Translations under genes and position numbers: made by a program
Source: CATQGW01 sp965262235
Lineage (GTDB): Bacteria; Chloroflexota; Dehalococcoidia; Bin125
Reading direction: 5' to 3'
Assembly (NCBI GenBank): GCA_965262235.1
Contig: OZ253504.1
Span: forward strand, 1,302,001-1,366,000
DNA: 64,000 bases
Part shown: piece after piece, positions 32,744 to 41,425 of the stretch
Numbering within the stretch: the stretch's first letter is position 1
Layout: each line of letters starts with the position of its first letter
Notes under the pieces: generated by a model
What the model saw: only the letters and a program-made list of their open reading frames with translations
What the model was told of the DNA's origin: nothing
The model's database searches: none

Positions 32744-33263
32744 CTGGGCTGGGCCGGGCAGCCGTGAGTCGGCGCGGACGATTCACGCAGCGGAGCACCA
32801 CCCATGCCAACCTCCGGCTTGTTGGCCCGCTGGGAAAGCTCTGAACAAGTCGGATCCCCCCTGACCGCTCAATCTGGTCAGGGGCATCCGATCCCTCCCC
32901 AACGTCGCCCCCTGAGGAGACCTGCGCGTAATCTCCATTTCCCCTCTCCCCCCGCTCCGCGGGGGGAGATGCCGCAGGCAGAGGGGGGCTCCGGGCGCGC
33001 CCTCACCAGATAGCCGAAGCTCCCCACCGTCACTTCGTGACACCGCCACCGGCAGGGAAGGTCGGAGCAGGGGGACTTACGCGCAGGTCTCCTGAGGGGG
33101 AGATGCCGCAGCCTGCCCCTGCGCAGGCAGGAGGCAGAGGGGGAGTGCGTCGCGGTCAGCCGGCGTTTCCGTGCGCGGCTTGGCCTCTAATCAGCCTTCC
33201 GCCCTCCCCCTCTGTCGCTGCGCGACAGTTCCCCCTCGGGGGGAGCGATTGAGAAGGGGATTC
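32744..33263. repeat. 520-nt non-coding region packed with inverted repeats and hairpins
   Basis: No supported gene. A long hairpin at 32850-32890 (arms CGGAT...CCCCTGACC and GGTCAGGGG...ATCCG) could end the monooxygenase transcript. Units of the 25367-25537 family lie at 32946-32988, 33096-33145 and inverted at 33205-33244. Small hairpins are at 32970-32980 and 33212-33228, with a degenerate one at 33029-33041. A 21-bp sequence at 32909-32929 recurs inverted at 33079-33099 with one mismatch. Confidence 0.7.
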
Positions 33264-33277
33264 CTAACGGAATCCCC
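33256..33277 (-). terminator. Terminator-like hairpin over the dnaI-like stop codon
   Basis: GGGGATTCC and GGAATCCCC form a perfect 9-bp stem with a 4-nt loop at the end of the rplI-dnaB-dnaD-dnaI operon. The TAG (33264-33266) lies across the loop. TTCTC follows on the minus strand, a weak U-tract. It resembles the hairpin at the rpsL stop. Confidence 0.5.
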
Positions 33278-34667
33278 CGTTGGCGGGGCGGCGGCCGCGG
33301 CGGCGCTGGGCGGGTGGTTGCGAGGGCGCCGTCATCTCGGTGCGATAGTCGGGGGCGACGATTTCGAACACCTTGCCGACGCGCTGGTCGAGCAGCCGAG
33401 AGGCGACGCGCGGGTCGAGGTTGTCGGGCATCACGTTGGTCGTGAACATCGTCGGGCGCTCGGCGACGTAGCGGCCGGCGCAGAGCTGATAGAGCTTCTC
33501 TTCGGCCCAGGGGGTCGGCGAGTGGGCGCCGAAGTCGTCGAGAATGAGCAGCGGGGCGTCCTGCAGCGAGGCGAACAGTTCGTCGTAGGTCTCCTCGACG
33601 TCGGTCCGATAGGTGCGGCGCAGGACATCGAGCAGGTCGGGGACGACAGCGAACCAGACTTCCTCGCCGCGATCGAGGGCGAGGTTGGCGACCGCGGCGG
33701 CGAGGTGCGTTTTGCCCGTGCCGGTGCCGCCGATCAGGGTCAGCGAGCCGCGCGGGGCGGCGGCCCAGTCGGCGACGGCGCTCTTGATCAGCTTGAGATT
33801 GCAGGCGTCAGAGGGCAGGTCCTCGCCGTTGCGGGCGCGGAAGCGATCGAACGTGTAGCGCTCGAGGACATCCTCACGCAGCCCGCCAATCTGGTGGTAG
33901 CGCGAGGTCGCCTGCCCCGAATCGAGCGTGATGTTGAGCGTGCCGTCACCGGTCGCGAGCCAGCGCGCGAGGCCGAGGCCGTCGAAAGCGGATTCGCTGA
34001 CGATCATCACGGTGCGCAGCCCGGCGTTCCAGCGGTGGTTGAGCAGCTGGAAGAGCTTCTCGCGGGCCCAGTCGGTGGGGTTGGTCAGGTCGGCGTCGTC
34101 GATGATCAGGAACTCGGCGTCGCGGGCGTGTTCGAAGAGCACGGGGTAGGGCATCTGCGCATCGCGGCGATAGGCGGCGCGAAGGCGATCGAGCAGATCG
34201 GCGGCGACGAAGTAGAGGGCGCGGGAGGCGCGTTCGAGGCGTCGGTTGGCCAGCTCGGCCGCGAGTCGCGTGCGCCCCGAGCCCGCGGGCCCGGAGAGGA
34301 CCAGCCAGCGCTGCGGGGTCAGCTCGTCGGCGAACCGGCAGGCGGTCCGCAGGTCGGCGTTTGCCTGCAGCGCCTCGTCGGAGAGGCGCTGTCCGCTGAG
34401 CGGGCCGAGGTTGCTCATCCGCTGGAGCTGCTCGGCGAGCTGTTCGGCGGCGTCGCGCTCGGCGCATTCGCAGGGCACGGCGCGACCGAAGGCCTCGTGA
34501 CCGACGGGCACGTTGCGGCGCACGTAGCCGGTGCCGCCGCAGCGCGGGCAGGGCGGCGCCGAGCCGGGCGGCCGCCAGAAGCGCGACCCGTCGCCGTGGT
34601 CAGCGCTGGATGAGCCGGTTGAACCGGGACTCCCCAAATTGCTGACGAGGTGCTCGAGTCGACGCAC
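33264..34667 (-). CDS. DnaI/DnaC-type helicase loader with two tandem AAA+ domains
   Basis: 467 aa from the GTG at 34665-34667 (GAGGGG 7 nt upstream). An N-terminal cysteine cluster (CPRCGGTG at 40-47, CECA at 66-69) resembles the zinc-binding region of DnaI. A first AAA+ domain has GPAGSGRT at 126-133 and LIIDDAD at 187-193. The second has GGTGTGKT at 313-320 and LLILDDFG at 373-380. In the first Walker A the catalytic Lys is Arg132. Normal loaders have one ATPase domain. It overlaps dnaD by 68 nt and follows dnaB, so helicase loading is the likely role. Confidence 0.85.
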   Translation of the reverse strand: MRRLEHLVSNLGSPGSTGSSSADHGDGSRFWRPPGSAPPCPRCGGTGYVRRNVPVGHEAFGRAVPCECAERDAAEQLAEQLQRMSNLGPLSGQRLSDEALQANADLRTACRFADELTPQRWLVLSGPAGSGRTRLAAELANRRLERASRALYFVAADLLDRLRAAYRRDAQMPYPVLFEHARDAEFLIIDDADLTNPTDWAREKLFQLLNHRWNAGLRTVMIVSESAFDGLGLARWLATGDGTLNITLDSGQATSRYHQIGGLREDVLERYTFDRFRARNGEDLPSDACNLKLIKSAVADWAAAPRGSLTLIGGTGTGKTHLAAAVANLALDRGEEVWFAVVPDLLDVLRRTYRTDVEETYDELFASLQDAPLLILDDFGAHSPTPWAEEKLYQLCAGRYVAERPTMFTTNVMPDNLDPRVASRLLDQRVGKVFEIVAPDYRTEMTAPSQPPAQRRRGRRPANGGFR

Positions 34668-35271
34668 TATCACGCCCCTCTCGTTCCCAGCGTTCGAGAA
34701 TGCGGCGCACGTAGCGCCAGGATCGTTTGTTCAGCTGCACGGCCTCGGCGAAGGCCTCGGCAACCCACGCTTCGGGGTAGCTGGCGGCTGCGGAGTGCAG
34801 CTCTTCGGCCAGCGACGGCGGCAACGGGCCGATCGCGTCTTCGTAGAGCTCGATCACGCCGACGCCGCGGGGAGCGGGTTGGGGGGTGGGACGGCTGACG
34901 AGCTGCGCGCGGTGCGCCATCGCGCGGCGACCGTCGGCGCTGTTGAGTGCGACCCAGGCCTGCGCGTCGGAGGAGCGGAGCAGGGTCCCGCGCGCGGCCG
35001 CGGCGGCGAGCCCGTCCTCGAGCGCGGCGTCGACCGTGCGGTCGGGCGCCATTGCAGCGAGGGCCTCGACGAGGGCGCGCTCGGAGCGCAGGTCGGCGGC
35101 CGAGATCAGGCGGGGGAAGCGTCGCACTCGCTGGAGCGCGGCCACGGCGTAGAGCGTGACCAGCAGCTCGGCGGGGTCGGTCATGCGCGGGACAAGCTCG
35201 TGCAGCAGCACAGCCGGGATCGGCGTGACGACTGCGCCAGCCGCGAAGCCCTCGAAGCGCGGCTCACCCAT
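34600..35271 (-). CDS. dnaD: DnaD-like replication initiation protein
   Basis: 223 aa. The N-terminal half is winged-helix-like (PAELLVTLYAVAALQRV). The C-terminal YEDAIGPLPPSLAEEL...WVAEAFAEAVQLNKRSWRYVRRILERW (about 142-193) is a clear DnaD-domain C-terminus. In Firmicutes DnaD remodels DNA during initiation and restart. The ATG overlaps the dnaB stop by 8 nt and the stop lies within the loader gene, so dnaB-dnaD-loader form a tightly coupled module. Confidence 0.82.
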   Translation of the reverse strand: MGEPRFEGFAAGAVVTPIPAVLLHELVPRMTDPAELLVTLYAVAALQRVRRFPRLISAADLRSERALVEALAAMAPDRTVDAALEDGLAAAAARGTLLRSSDAQAWVALNSADGRRAMAHRAQLVSRPTPQPAPRGVGVIELYEDAIGPLPPSLAEELHSAAASYPEAWVAEAFAEAVQLNKRSWRYVRRILERWEREGRDSASTRAPRQQFGESRFNRLIQR

Positions 35272-36769
35272 GACCGTTGCCGCTCGCTGGCGCGCCCCAG
35301 CTGACGAAGTCGTCGGGTGGCTCGTCGTGGACGAAGAAGTCCTCGAAGCGGGCGACCTGCGGCACGAAGCGCACGTCGACGGCGCCGACTGCGCCGTGGC
35401 GGTGCTTGGCGATTAGCAGCTGGGCGACCTGATTCTGCCCGGCGTGGCGGTGCGAGGGGTCCACCACGAGATCGTCCTCGAACTCGCTCTGGTCGTACAT
35501 GTCGGGGCGGTAGATGAAGACGACGACGTCGGCGTCCTGCTCGATCGAGCCGCTCTCACGCAGGTCGCTGAGCTGTGGGACGGGCGGCCGGCGGCGCTCA
35601 ACGGCGCGGGAGAGCTGGGAGAGCGCGAGGACGGGCACGTGCAGCTCGCGGGCGATCTCCTTGAGCGTGCGCGAGATGACGCTGAGCTCGGCGACGCGGT
35701 TGGTCTCGATCGGGGTGCGCGACCAGGCATGAACGAGCTGGATGTGGTCGACGATGATCAGGCCGAGGCCCTGCGCTGGGGCGCCCTCGGCGGAGCGGCG
35801 CTCGCGCTGGTCGAGCAGGCGCTTGTGCAGGTTGCGCGACTTGGAGCGGATCTCGGCGAGCGTTTGGCCGGCGGTGTCATCGATGTACATCTCGGCGCGG
35901 CTGAGCGTCCCGATCGCGCGGGAGATCTCGGCCTCCTGTTCGTCGGTGTGCTGGCCGACGCGCAGGCGGCTGTTCTCAACGCCTGACTCGGCCGAGACGA
36001 GTCGCCCGGCGACCTGTTCGGCGGACATTTCGAGGCTGAACATGGCGACGGTCGCGCTCTGGCCGAGCGCGACGTTGCGGGCGACGGTGAGCGCCAGGGC
36101 AGACTTGCCGACAGAGGGTCGGGCGGCCAGCACCACGAGGTCGGAGGCGTGCATGCCGCCGTTGAGCAGGCGATCGAGGTCGCCGAAGCCGGTGCGCTTC
36201 GGCGCGACGACCCCGCCATCGACGTCGAGCGGGTCCTGCAGCACGTCGCCGAGCAGGTCCTGCAGGAGGGTGAAGTCCTGGCGCTGCTCCGCGCCGCGGA
36301 CCGAGTAGAGCTTCTCCATCGCCTCGGAGAGCGACGTGTCGACGTTGGGGTCGGCGCGGTAGGCGAGTTCGCCGATCTCGGCGGCCGCACGGAGCATGTC
36401 GCGATAGGTGGCGGCGCGCTGCACCACGCGGGCGTAATGTTCGGCGCCGACGGTCGTGGGCAGCTCGGTGACGAGGTTGGTGATGTAGGGCTGGCCGCCG
36501 ACCTCGTCGATCCAGCCGCGGCGGGCCAGCTCGGCGGCGACGGTGACGGGATCGACGGCCTCACCGCGGTCCCAGAGGTCGAGCGAGGCGACGAAGAGCA
36601 GGCGGTGGCGGGGGTCGATGAAGTCGGGCGGGACGAGGATCGGGGCGACACGTTCGAGCACCCCCGCTTCGGCGAGGATCGCGCCGATCACAGCGCGTTC
36701 GGCGGCGACATCCTGGGGAACGGCGCCCGCTCGGGCACCGGGCGCCGATTGCGGCTCAGTGGCGACCAC
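35264..36769 (-). CDS. dnaB: Replicative DNA helicase DnaB
   Basis: DnaB (501 aa) is the hexameric 5'-3' replicative helicase. The N-terminal domain starts PQDVAAERAVIGAIL, and the RecA-like domain has LAARPSVGKSALALTVARN (Walker A), FSLEMSAEQV, LGLIIVDHIQLV (Walker B) and LSQLSRAVERR. The start is GTG 4 nt after a GGGGGC ribosome-binding site that can be buried in a hairpin (see 36774-36803). It follows rplI by 37 nt. Confidence 0.96.
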   Translation of the reverse strand: MVATEPQSAPGARAGAVPQDVAAERAVIGAILAEAGVLERVAPILVPPDFIDPRHRLLFVASLDLWDRGEAVDPVTVAAELARRGWIDEVGGQPYITNLVTELPTTVGAEHYARVVQRAATYRDMLRAAAEIGELAYRADPNVDTSLSEAMEKLYSVRGAEQRQDFTLLQDLLGDVLQDPLDVDGGVVAPKRTGFGDLDRLLNGGMHASDLVVLAARPSVGKSALALTVARNVALGQSATVAMFSLEMSAEQVAGRLVSAESGVENSRLRVGQHTDEQEAEISRAIGTLSRAEMYIDDTAGQTLAEIRSKSRNLHKRLLDQRERRSAEGAPAQGLGLIIVDHIQLVHAWSRTPIETNRVAELSVISRTLKEIARELHVPVLALSQLSRAVERRRPPVPQLSDLRESGSIEQDADVVVFIYRPDMYDQSEFEDDLVVDPSHRHAGQNQVAQLLIAKHRHGAVGAVDVRFVPQVARFEDFFVHDEPPDDFVSWGAPASGNGHG

Positions 36770-36773
36770 GACT

Positions 36774-36803
36774 GCCCCCTTCTCGGGGGCGGCGGTCGCC
36801 CCC
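36774..36803 (-). promoter_or_regulatory. Mutually exclusive hairpins over the dnaB ribosome-binding site
   Basis: Reading the minus strand from the rplI stop: GGGGGC (36798-36803), GCCCCC (36785-36790), GGGGGC (36774-36779). The middle block can pair with either neighbour. Pairing with the third block hides the dnaB Shine-Dalgarno sequence; pairing with the first frees it. The arrangement could couple dnaB translation to rplI. Structure seen, function inferred. Confidence 0.4.
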
Positions 36804-36806
36804 GGC

Positions 36807-37358
36807 TTAGGCCTCTACGGCCGCGCTGTCTGCCTCTTCTGCAGCGGCTTCCGCCGCTTCCTCCTCGTCGGCCTCGGCGACCACTTCAGCGATCGAGAGA
36901 TCGACGGAGTGTTCGTCGGGCTCGACGACGACGCTGACGTGGGCGAAGACGTTGCGGGTGAAGCGCACCCGGACCTCTTCGGTGCCGAGCTGGCGGAGCG
37001 CCTGGGCGAGCTGCACGTGGCGGTGCTCGACTGGGGCGCCGGCGAGCTCGGTGAGGCGGTCGGCGATGTCGCGCGCGGTGACTGAGCCGAAGAGACGGCC
37101 CTGCTCACCAACGCGCGCGCGGAAGAGCAGCTCGTGGCCCTCGATCGCGGCTGCCAGCGGCGCGGCGTCGCCGTCGAGCCGGGCCTGCTGGATTGCATCG
37201 GCCTTGCCGAGGCGCTCGGCGCGGGCGAGGTTGTTGACCGTGGGCGGCCCGGCCAAGCCGCGCGGCAGCAGGTAGTTGCGGGCAAAGCCATTCTTCACGT
37301 CCCTGACGTCACCGACTTGCGCGGTGCCCTCGACCTCTTCGAAAAAGACGACCTTCAT
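36807..37358 (-). CDS. rplI: 50S ribosomal protein L9 with acidic tail
   Basis: L9 (183 aa) has its N-terminal domain on the 50S subunit (MKVVFFEEVEGTAQVGDVRDVKNGFARNYLLPRGLA) and a C-terminal domain reached by a long helix (GRLFGSVTARDIADRL; GTEEVRVRF). The usual length is near 150; here about 30 extra Glu/Ala/Asp residues form an acidic tail. It heads the rplI-dnaB-dnaD-loader operon. The 268-nt gap upstream (37359-37626) has a 9-bp direct repeat at 37410-37418 and 37433-37441 but no clear promoter. Confidence 0.94.
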   Translation of the reverse strand: MKVVFFEEVEGTAQVGDVRDVKNGFARNYLLPRGLAGPPTVNNLARAERLGKADAIQQARLDGDAAPLAAAIEGHELLFRARVGEQGRLFGSVTARDIADRLTELAGAPVEHRHVQLAQALRQLGTEEVRVRFTRNVFAHVSVVVEPDEHSVDLSIAEVVAEADEEEAAEAAAEEADSAAVEA

Positions 37359-37626
37359 GGCGAATCACTCTCCAGAGGGCCGCCGGAACACAGCGTGCAC
37401 CAGCGGCGGGATAAGGCGAAATGACGACGTGAGATAAGGCGTTACCCATCCCCGTCATGCTTGCTCTCCACACGATAGTCACCGATGTAACGAGGCAATA
37501 GGTGTTCTGTCATCGCGGCCACGCGCGGACTCGTCGCTGGAGTGTCGTGATCGATCCGGGCCGTCGATCTTCCCGCGAAACTAACGGTAGCACTTCAGTT
37601 CCGAACAGGTGGTGATGGTGTCGCGA

Positions 37627-40600
37627 TCATCCGCCCGCGGCGGCGCTGGCGGCGGCGGCTGGGGGCGGTCCGAGTTCGGCGTCGCCGTGCTCGCCGAGCA
37701 GGCTCTTCATTACCATCACCGTGGCGAAGTTGGCGGTGGTTTGCCAGGCCTTGGGCAGCGCGAGCAGGGTTGGGCCGGAGCGCTCTTCGATGCGCAGGAA
37801 GACCGCGTCGTCGCCGGGTATGCCCTGAATCAGGTCGCCCATGCGCTGGAGCAGATCCTGCCCGACGGCGCGGTCGCCGGGGTCCCGCAGGGTGACCCAG
37901 AGCGCGGCCGCAGCGCCAACGGGGGGAGGGGCGGTGGGAGCTGGCATGGGCGCCACTGTAGGTCTTGCGGCGCGCGGCAGTTCGGCCTGCGGCGGCCGAG
38001 CAGACCGTGCCGGAGCCGCCGCGGGCGGCGTCGCGTCGCCAAGGGGGCCCGGCGCGGCGCTGGTGCGGCTGTCGGTCCAGGCCTCGACGTGTTCAACTGA
38101 CAGGGTGAGGCGGTCACCGCCGCGGGATTTGACCGACACCTTGGCGAGCACGATTTGGTTCGTGGTCCAGATCGCCTTGGTCGCGCGCCACTGTTCGGGC
38201 CAGACGGTCAGCTCCTGGACGCCGGACAGATCCTCGATCTCGACGGCGCAGAACTGGTCGCCCTTGCGGGTGGTCAGCTGGCGGACGTTGTTGACGAGGC
38301 CGGCGACGCTGACGGTTTGGCCGATCAGGTCTTCCTGCAGCTCGGAGAGCGAGTTGGTGACGTGCGGCTGGAGCGCGTGGGCGGCGGCCTGGAGCGGGTG
38401 CTGCGAGACGTAGGCGCCGAGCAATTCGCGTTCCCAGTGCAGCTGTTCGGCGGGCGTGACATCGATCGATTCTTCGTCGTGCTCTTCGATCAGCGGGGTG
38501 GGCGTGGCGACTTCGTTGCCGAACAGGTCGAACATCGAAGTCTGGCCGCTCTCGCGCAGCTCCTGGGCGCGGCGTGCGCGGCGCAGCACATCGGCCGCGC
38601 TGGCGACCATTAAGCCGCGCGGCATCAGATCGTCGAACGCGCCGGCCTTCGCGAGCGACTCGAGGGCGCGACGGTTGAGCGATTTGGCATCGATCCGCTC
38701 GCAGAGATCGCCGACGTCGACGATCCGGCCGTTGAGGTCGCGCTCTTCGATCAGCGGTTCGACCGCGGCGCGGCCGACATTCTTGACGGTCGCGAGGCCG
38801 AAGCGGATCGCGGCGCGGCCGTCGGCGAAGCGCTCAAGGTCGAAGGTGACGCCCGAGAGGTTGATGTTGGGAGGGAGCAGCTTGATCTTGAGCCGCGCAC
38901 ACTCAGCGGCGGCCTCACGGACGCGGTCGGAGTTGCCGGCGGCGGCGCGCAGCACGGCGGCCATGTAGGGCGCGGGGTAGTTGGCCTTGAACCAGGCGGT
39001 CTGGTAGGCGATGGCGGCGTAGCAGACGGCGTGGGCCTTGTTGAAGGCGTAGCCGGCGAAGGGCTCGATCAGGTCGAAGATCGTTTCGGCGTCGCGCTGC
39101 GAATAGCCCAGCGCCTGAGCGCCGCTGAGGAACTTGCCGCGTTCGGCCTGCATGATCTCGGGGACCTTCTTGCCCATCGCCTTTCGCATGACATCGGCTT
39201 CGCCGAGCGTGTAGCCGGCAAACTTGCGAGCGATGTGGAGGACCTGGTCCTGGTAGACGATCACTCCGTAGGTGTCGTCGAGAGTTTCTGCGAGGTCGCG
39301 GTGGGGATAGGTGACCCGTTCGCGACCGTGCTTGCTGTCGATGAAGCGGGGGATGTGCTCCATCGGACCGGGTCGGTAGAGGGCGAGCAGGGCGGCGAGA
39401 TCGTTGACCGACTCGGGCTTGAGGTCGGCGACGGTGCGGCGCATGCCGCCGGATTCGAGCTGGAAGACACCGAATGTCTCGCCGCGGGCGAGCATGTCGT
39501 AGGCCTTGGCGTCCCCGTCCGGCAGCGTCAGCGGGTCGATTTCCACGCCCTCGTGCTTGCGCACCAGCTCGACCGCCGCGTTCAGAATGGTCAGGTTTGT
39601 CAGGCCGAGGAAGTCCATCTTGAGCAGGCCGACGGCCGCGCACTGGTCCATCGCCCACTGCGTCATGGGGATCGACTCGGACTCGTCGCTCTCGTTGACG
39701 GGCCGGCGGAGCGGGACGTTTTCGCTGAGCGGGTCGCGTGAGATCACGACGGCGGCGGCGTGCGTGCTGGCGTGGCGGACGACGCCGTTGAGGCGTTGGG
39801 CCTGGTGGAGCAGCTCCTGGACATCGGGGTCGCTGCGGCCCGCGTCGCGCAACTCGGTGGTCTGCGCGACTGCTTCCTTGAGGGTGATATTGAGCTGATT
39901 CGGGATTAACCGGGCGATGCGGTCGACATCGGAGAGGCCCATGCCGAGTGCGCGGCCGGTGTCGCGAATAGCGGCCTTTGCGCCGAGCGTACCGAAGGTG
40001 ATGATCTGAGCGACGCGGTCGCGCCCGTACTTCTCGGCGACGTAGCGAATCACCTCGTCGCGACGGTTGTCGGCAAAGTCCATGTCGATGTCGGGCATCT
40101 CGCGGCGCTCGGGATTGAGAAAGCGCTCGAAGACGAGCTTGTACGCGAGCGGGTCGATGTCGGTGATGCCGAGGCAGAAGAGGATCAGGCTGCCGGCGGC
40201 GCTGCCGCGCACGGTCTTGGCGATGCCCTCGCGGGCGGCGAACTTCGAGAAATCCATGACGATCAGGAAATACTCGGCGAAGCCAGTCTCACGCACGACG
40301 GAGAGCTCGTAGTCGAGTCGCTCCCGGTGGGAAGGGGGCGCGTTCGGGTGGCGCTGGTCCAGGCCGGTGAAGGCGAGCTCGGCGAGGCGATCGTCGGCGG
40401 TTTCGCCTTCGCGGAGGTCGGTCTCGGGGAGCTGGAGGCGGTCGAACTCGAGCGTCACGTCGCAGCGCTCGGCGACTAGCTGGGTGTTGGTGACGGCTTC
40501 GGGGAGATCGGCGTACATGTCGAGCATGTACTGCTCGTCGGTCAGATAGAAGTCCTGGCCCTCGAAGCGGAAGCGCTTCTCCTCGTCGCGCGTGGCGTTG

Positions 40601-41277
40601 GTGCCGATGCAGAGGAGCAGGTCGTGAGCGTCGTGGTCGCCGGGGTCGCAATAGTGCGCGTCCTGGGTTGCGACGAGCGGGATGCCGGTCTCCTGCGCGA
40701 GCTGGACGGTCTGTTGGAGCACGGGTTCGAAGCGCTGGAGCTGCTCGTGGCGCTGGATTTCGAGGTAGTAGCGGTCGTCGAACGTCTCGTGGTACCAGGC
40801 GGCGATCCGGTGGGCCTCCTGCTTGTCGTCGGCTTCCAGCGCCTTGTGCAGTTCGCCGGAGGGGCAGCCGGAGAGGGCGATCAGGCCGGCGCTGTGTTCG
40901 GCGAGCAGTTCTCGGTCGACGCGCGGCTTGTAGTAGAAGCCCTCAAGGTGGGCCTTGGTGGCGAGCTGGATCAAGTTGCGCCAGCCCTCACCGTTCTGGG
41001 CCAGCAGCACGAGGTGGTGGTAGGCGGTGGACGCGGAGCGGGGCTCGCCGCGTTCGGTTCGGCTGCCGGGGGCGACGTAGGCCTCCATGCCGAGCAGGGG
41101 GCGGATGTCGGCCTTGCGGGCGGCCTGGTAGAAATCGATGGCGCCGTAGAGGTTGCCGTGGTCGGTGATGGCGAGGGCTTGCTGGCCCATGGTTCGAGCG
41201 CGTTCGACGAGAGGCTCGATCTTGGCGAGTCCGTCGAGTTCGCTGTATTCAGTGTGGGTGTGGAGATGAGCGAACAT
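37627..41277 (-). CDS. dnaE: DNA polymerase III alpha subunit
   Basis: DnaE (1216 aa) is the replicative polymerase. The PHP domain begins FAHLHTHTEYSELDGL (metal-type His residues), the palm carries FLNPERREMPDIDMDFADNRRDEV (catalytic aspartates), and GDAKAYDMLARGETFGVFQLES is typical. A late OB domain (GQTVSVAGLVNNVRQLTTRKG) and Ala/Pro-rich stretch near residue 1110 lead into the C-terminal region. It is separate from lysC by 148 nt. The window also holds dnaE2, so this copy is the housekeeping one. Confidence 0.96.
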   Translation of the reverse strand: MFAHLHTHTEYSELDGLAKIEPLVERARTMGQQALAITDHGNLYGAIDFYQAARKADIRPLLGMEAYVAPGSRTERGEPRSASTAYHHLVLLAQNGEGWRNLIQLATKAHLEGFYYKPRVDRELLAEHSAGLIALSGCPSGELHKALEADDKQEAHRIAAWYHETFDDRYYLEIQRHEQLQRFEPVLQQTVQLAQETGIPLVATQDAHYCDPGDHDAHDLLLCIGTNATRDEEKRFRFEGQDFYLTDEQYMLDMYADLPEAVTNTQLVAERCDVTLEFDRLQLPETDLREGETADDRLAELAFTGLDQRHPNAPPSHRERLDYELSVVRETGFAEYFLIVMDFSKFAAREGIAKTVRGSAAGSLILFCLGITDIDPLAYKLVFERFLNPERREMPDIDMDFADNRRDEVIRYVAEKYGRDRVAQIITFGTLGAKAAIRDTGRALGMGLSDVDRIARLIPNQLNITLKEAVAQTTELRDAGRSDPDVQELLHQAQRLNGVVRHASTHAAAVVISRDPLSENVPLRRPVNESDESESIPMTQWAMDQCAAVGLLKMDFLGLTNLTILNAAVELVRKHEGVEIDPLTLPDGDAKAYDMLARGETFGVFQLESGGMRRTVADLKPESVNDLAALLALYRPGPMEHIPRFIDSKHGRERVTYPHRDLAETLDDTYGVIVYQDQVLHIARKFAGYTLGEADVMRKAMGKKVPEIMQAERGKFLSGAQALGYSQRDAETIFDLIEPFAGYAFNKAHAVCYAAIAYQTAWFKANYPAPYMAAVLRAAAGNSDRVREAAAECARLKIKLLPPNINLSGVTFDLERFADGRAAIRFGLATVKNVGRAAVEPLIEERDLNGRIVDVGDLCERIDAKSLNRRALESLAKAGAFDDLMPRGLMVASAADVLRRARRAQELRESGQTSMFDLFGNEVATPTPLIEEHDEESIDVTPAEQLHWERELLGAYVSQHPLQAAAHALQPHVTNSLSELQEDLIGQTVSVAGLVNNVRQLTTRKGDQFCAVEIEDLSGVQELTVWPEQWRATKAIWTTNQIVLAKVSVKSRGGDRLTLSVEHVEAWTDSRTSAAPGPLGDATPPAAAPARSARPPQAELPRAARPTVAPMPAPTAPPPVGAAAALWVTLRDPGDRAVGQDLLQRMGDLIQGIPGDDAVFLRIEERSGPTLLALPKAWQTTANFATVMVMKSLLGEHGDAELGPPPAAAASAAAGG

Positions 41278-41425
41278 ACGTGCCGTGCGCGCAATCTAGG
41301 GCAATTGAGTCGGGTTTGCACGAATTCTAGGATCACCAATACCTCATCAGTCTCCTTTCGTTACGGCACTGTGCCAGGAGTGGAGGCGGTCCCACCGGAA
41401 GCAGTGGAGGGTGTGCGCTGCGGGG

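Noticed and set aside
41278..41425. Possible small gene or riboswitch between dnaE and lysC
   Set aside because: The 148 nt hold only a weak CCAC/GTGG hairpin and TAGAAT/TAGATT boxes without suitable -35 partners; no known leader motif or coding frame is visible.
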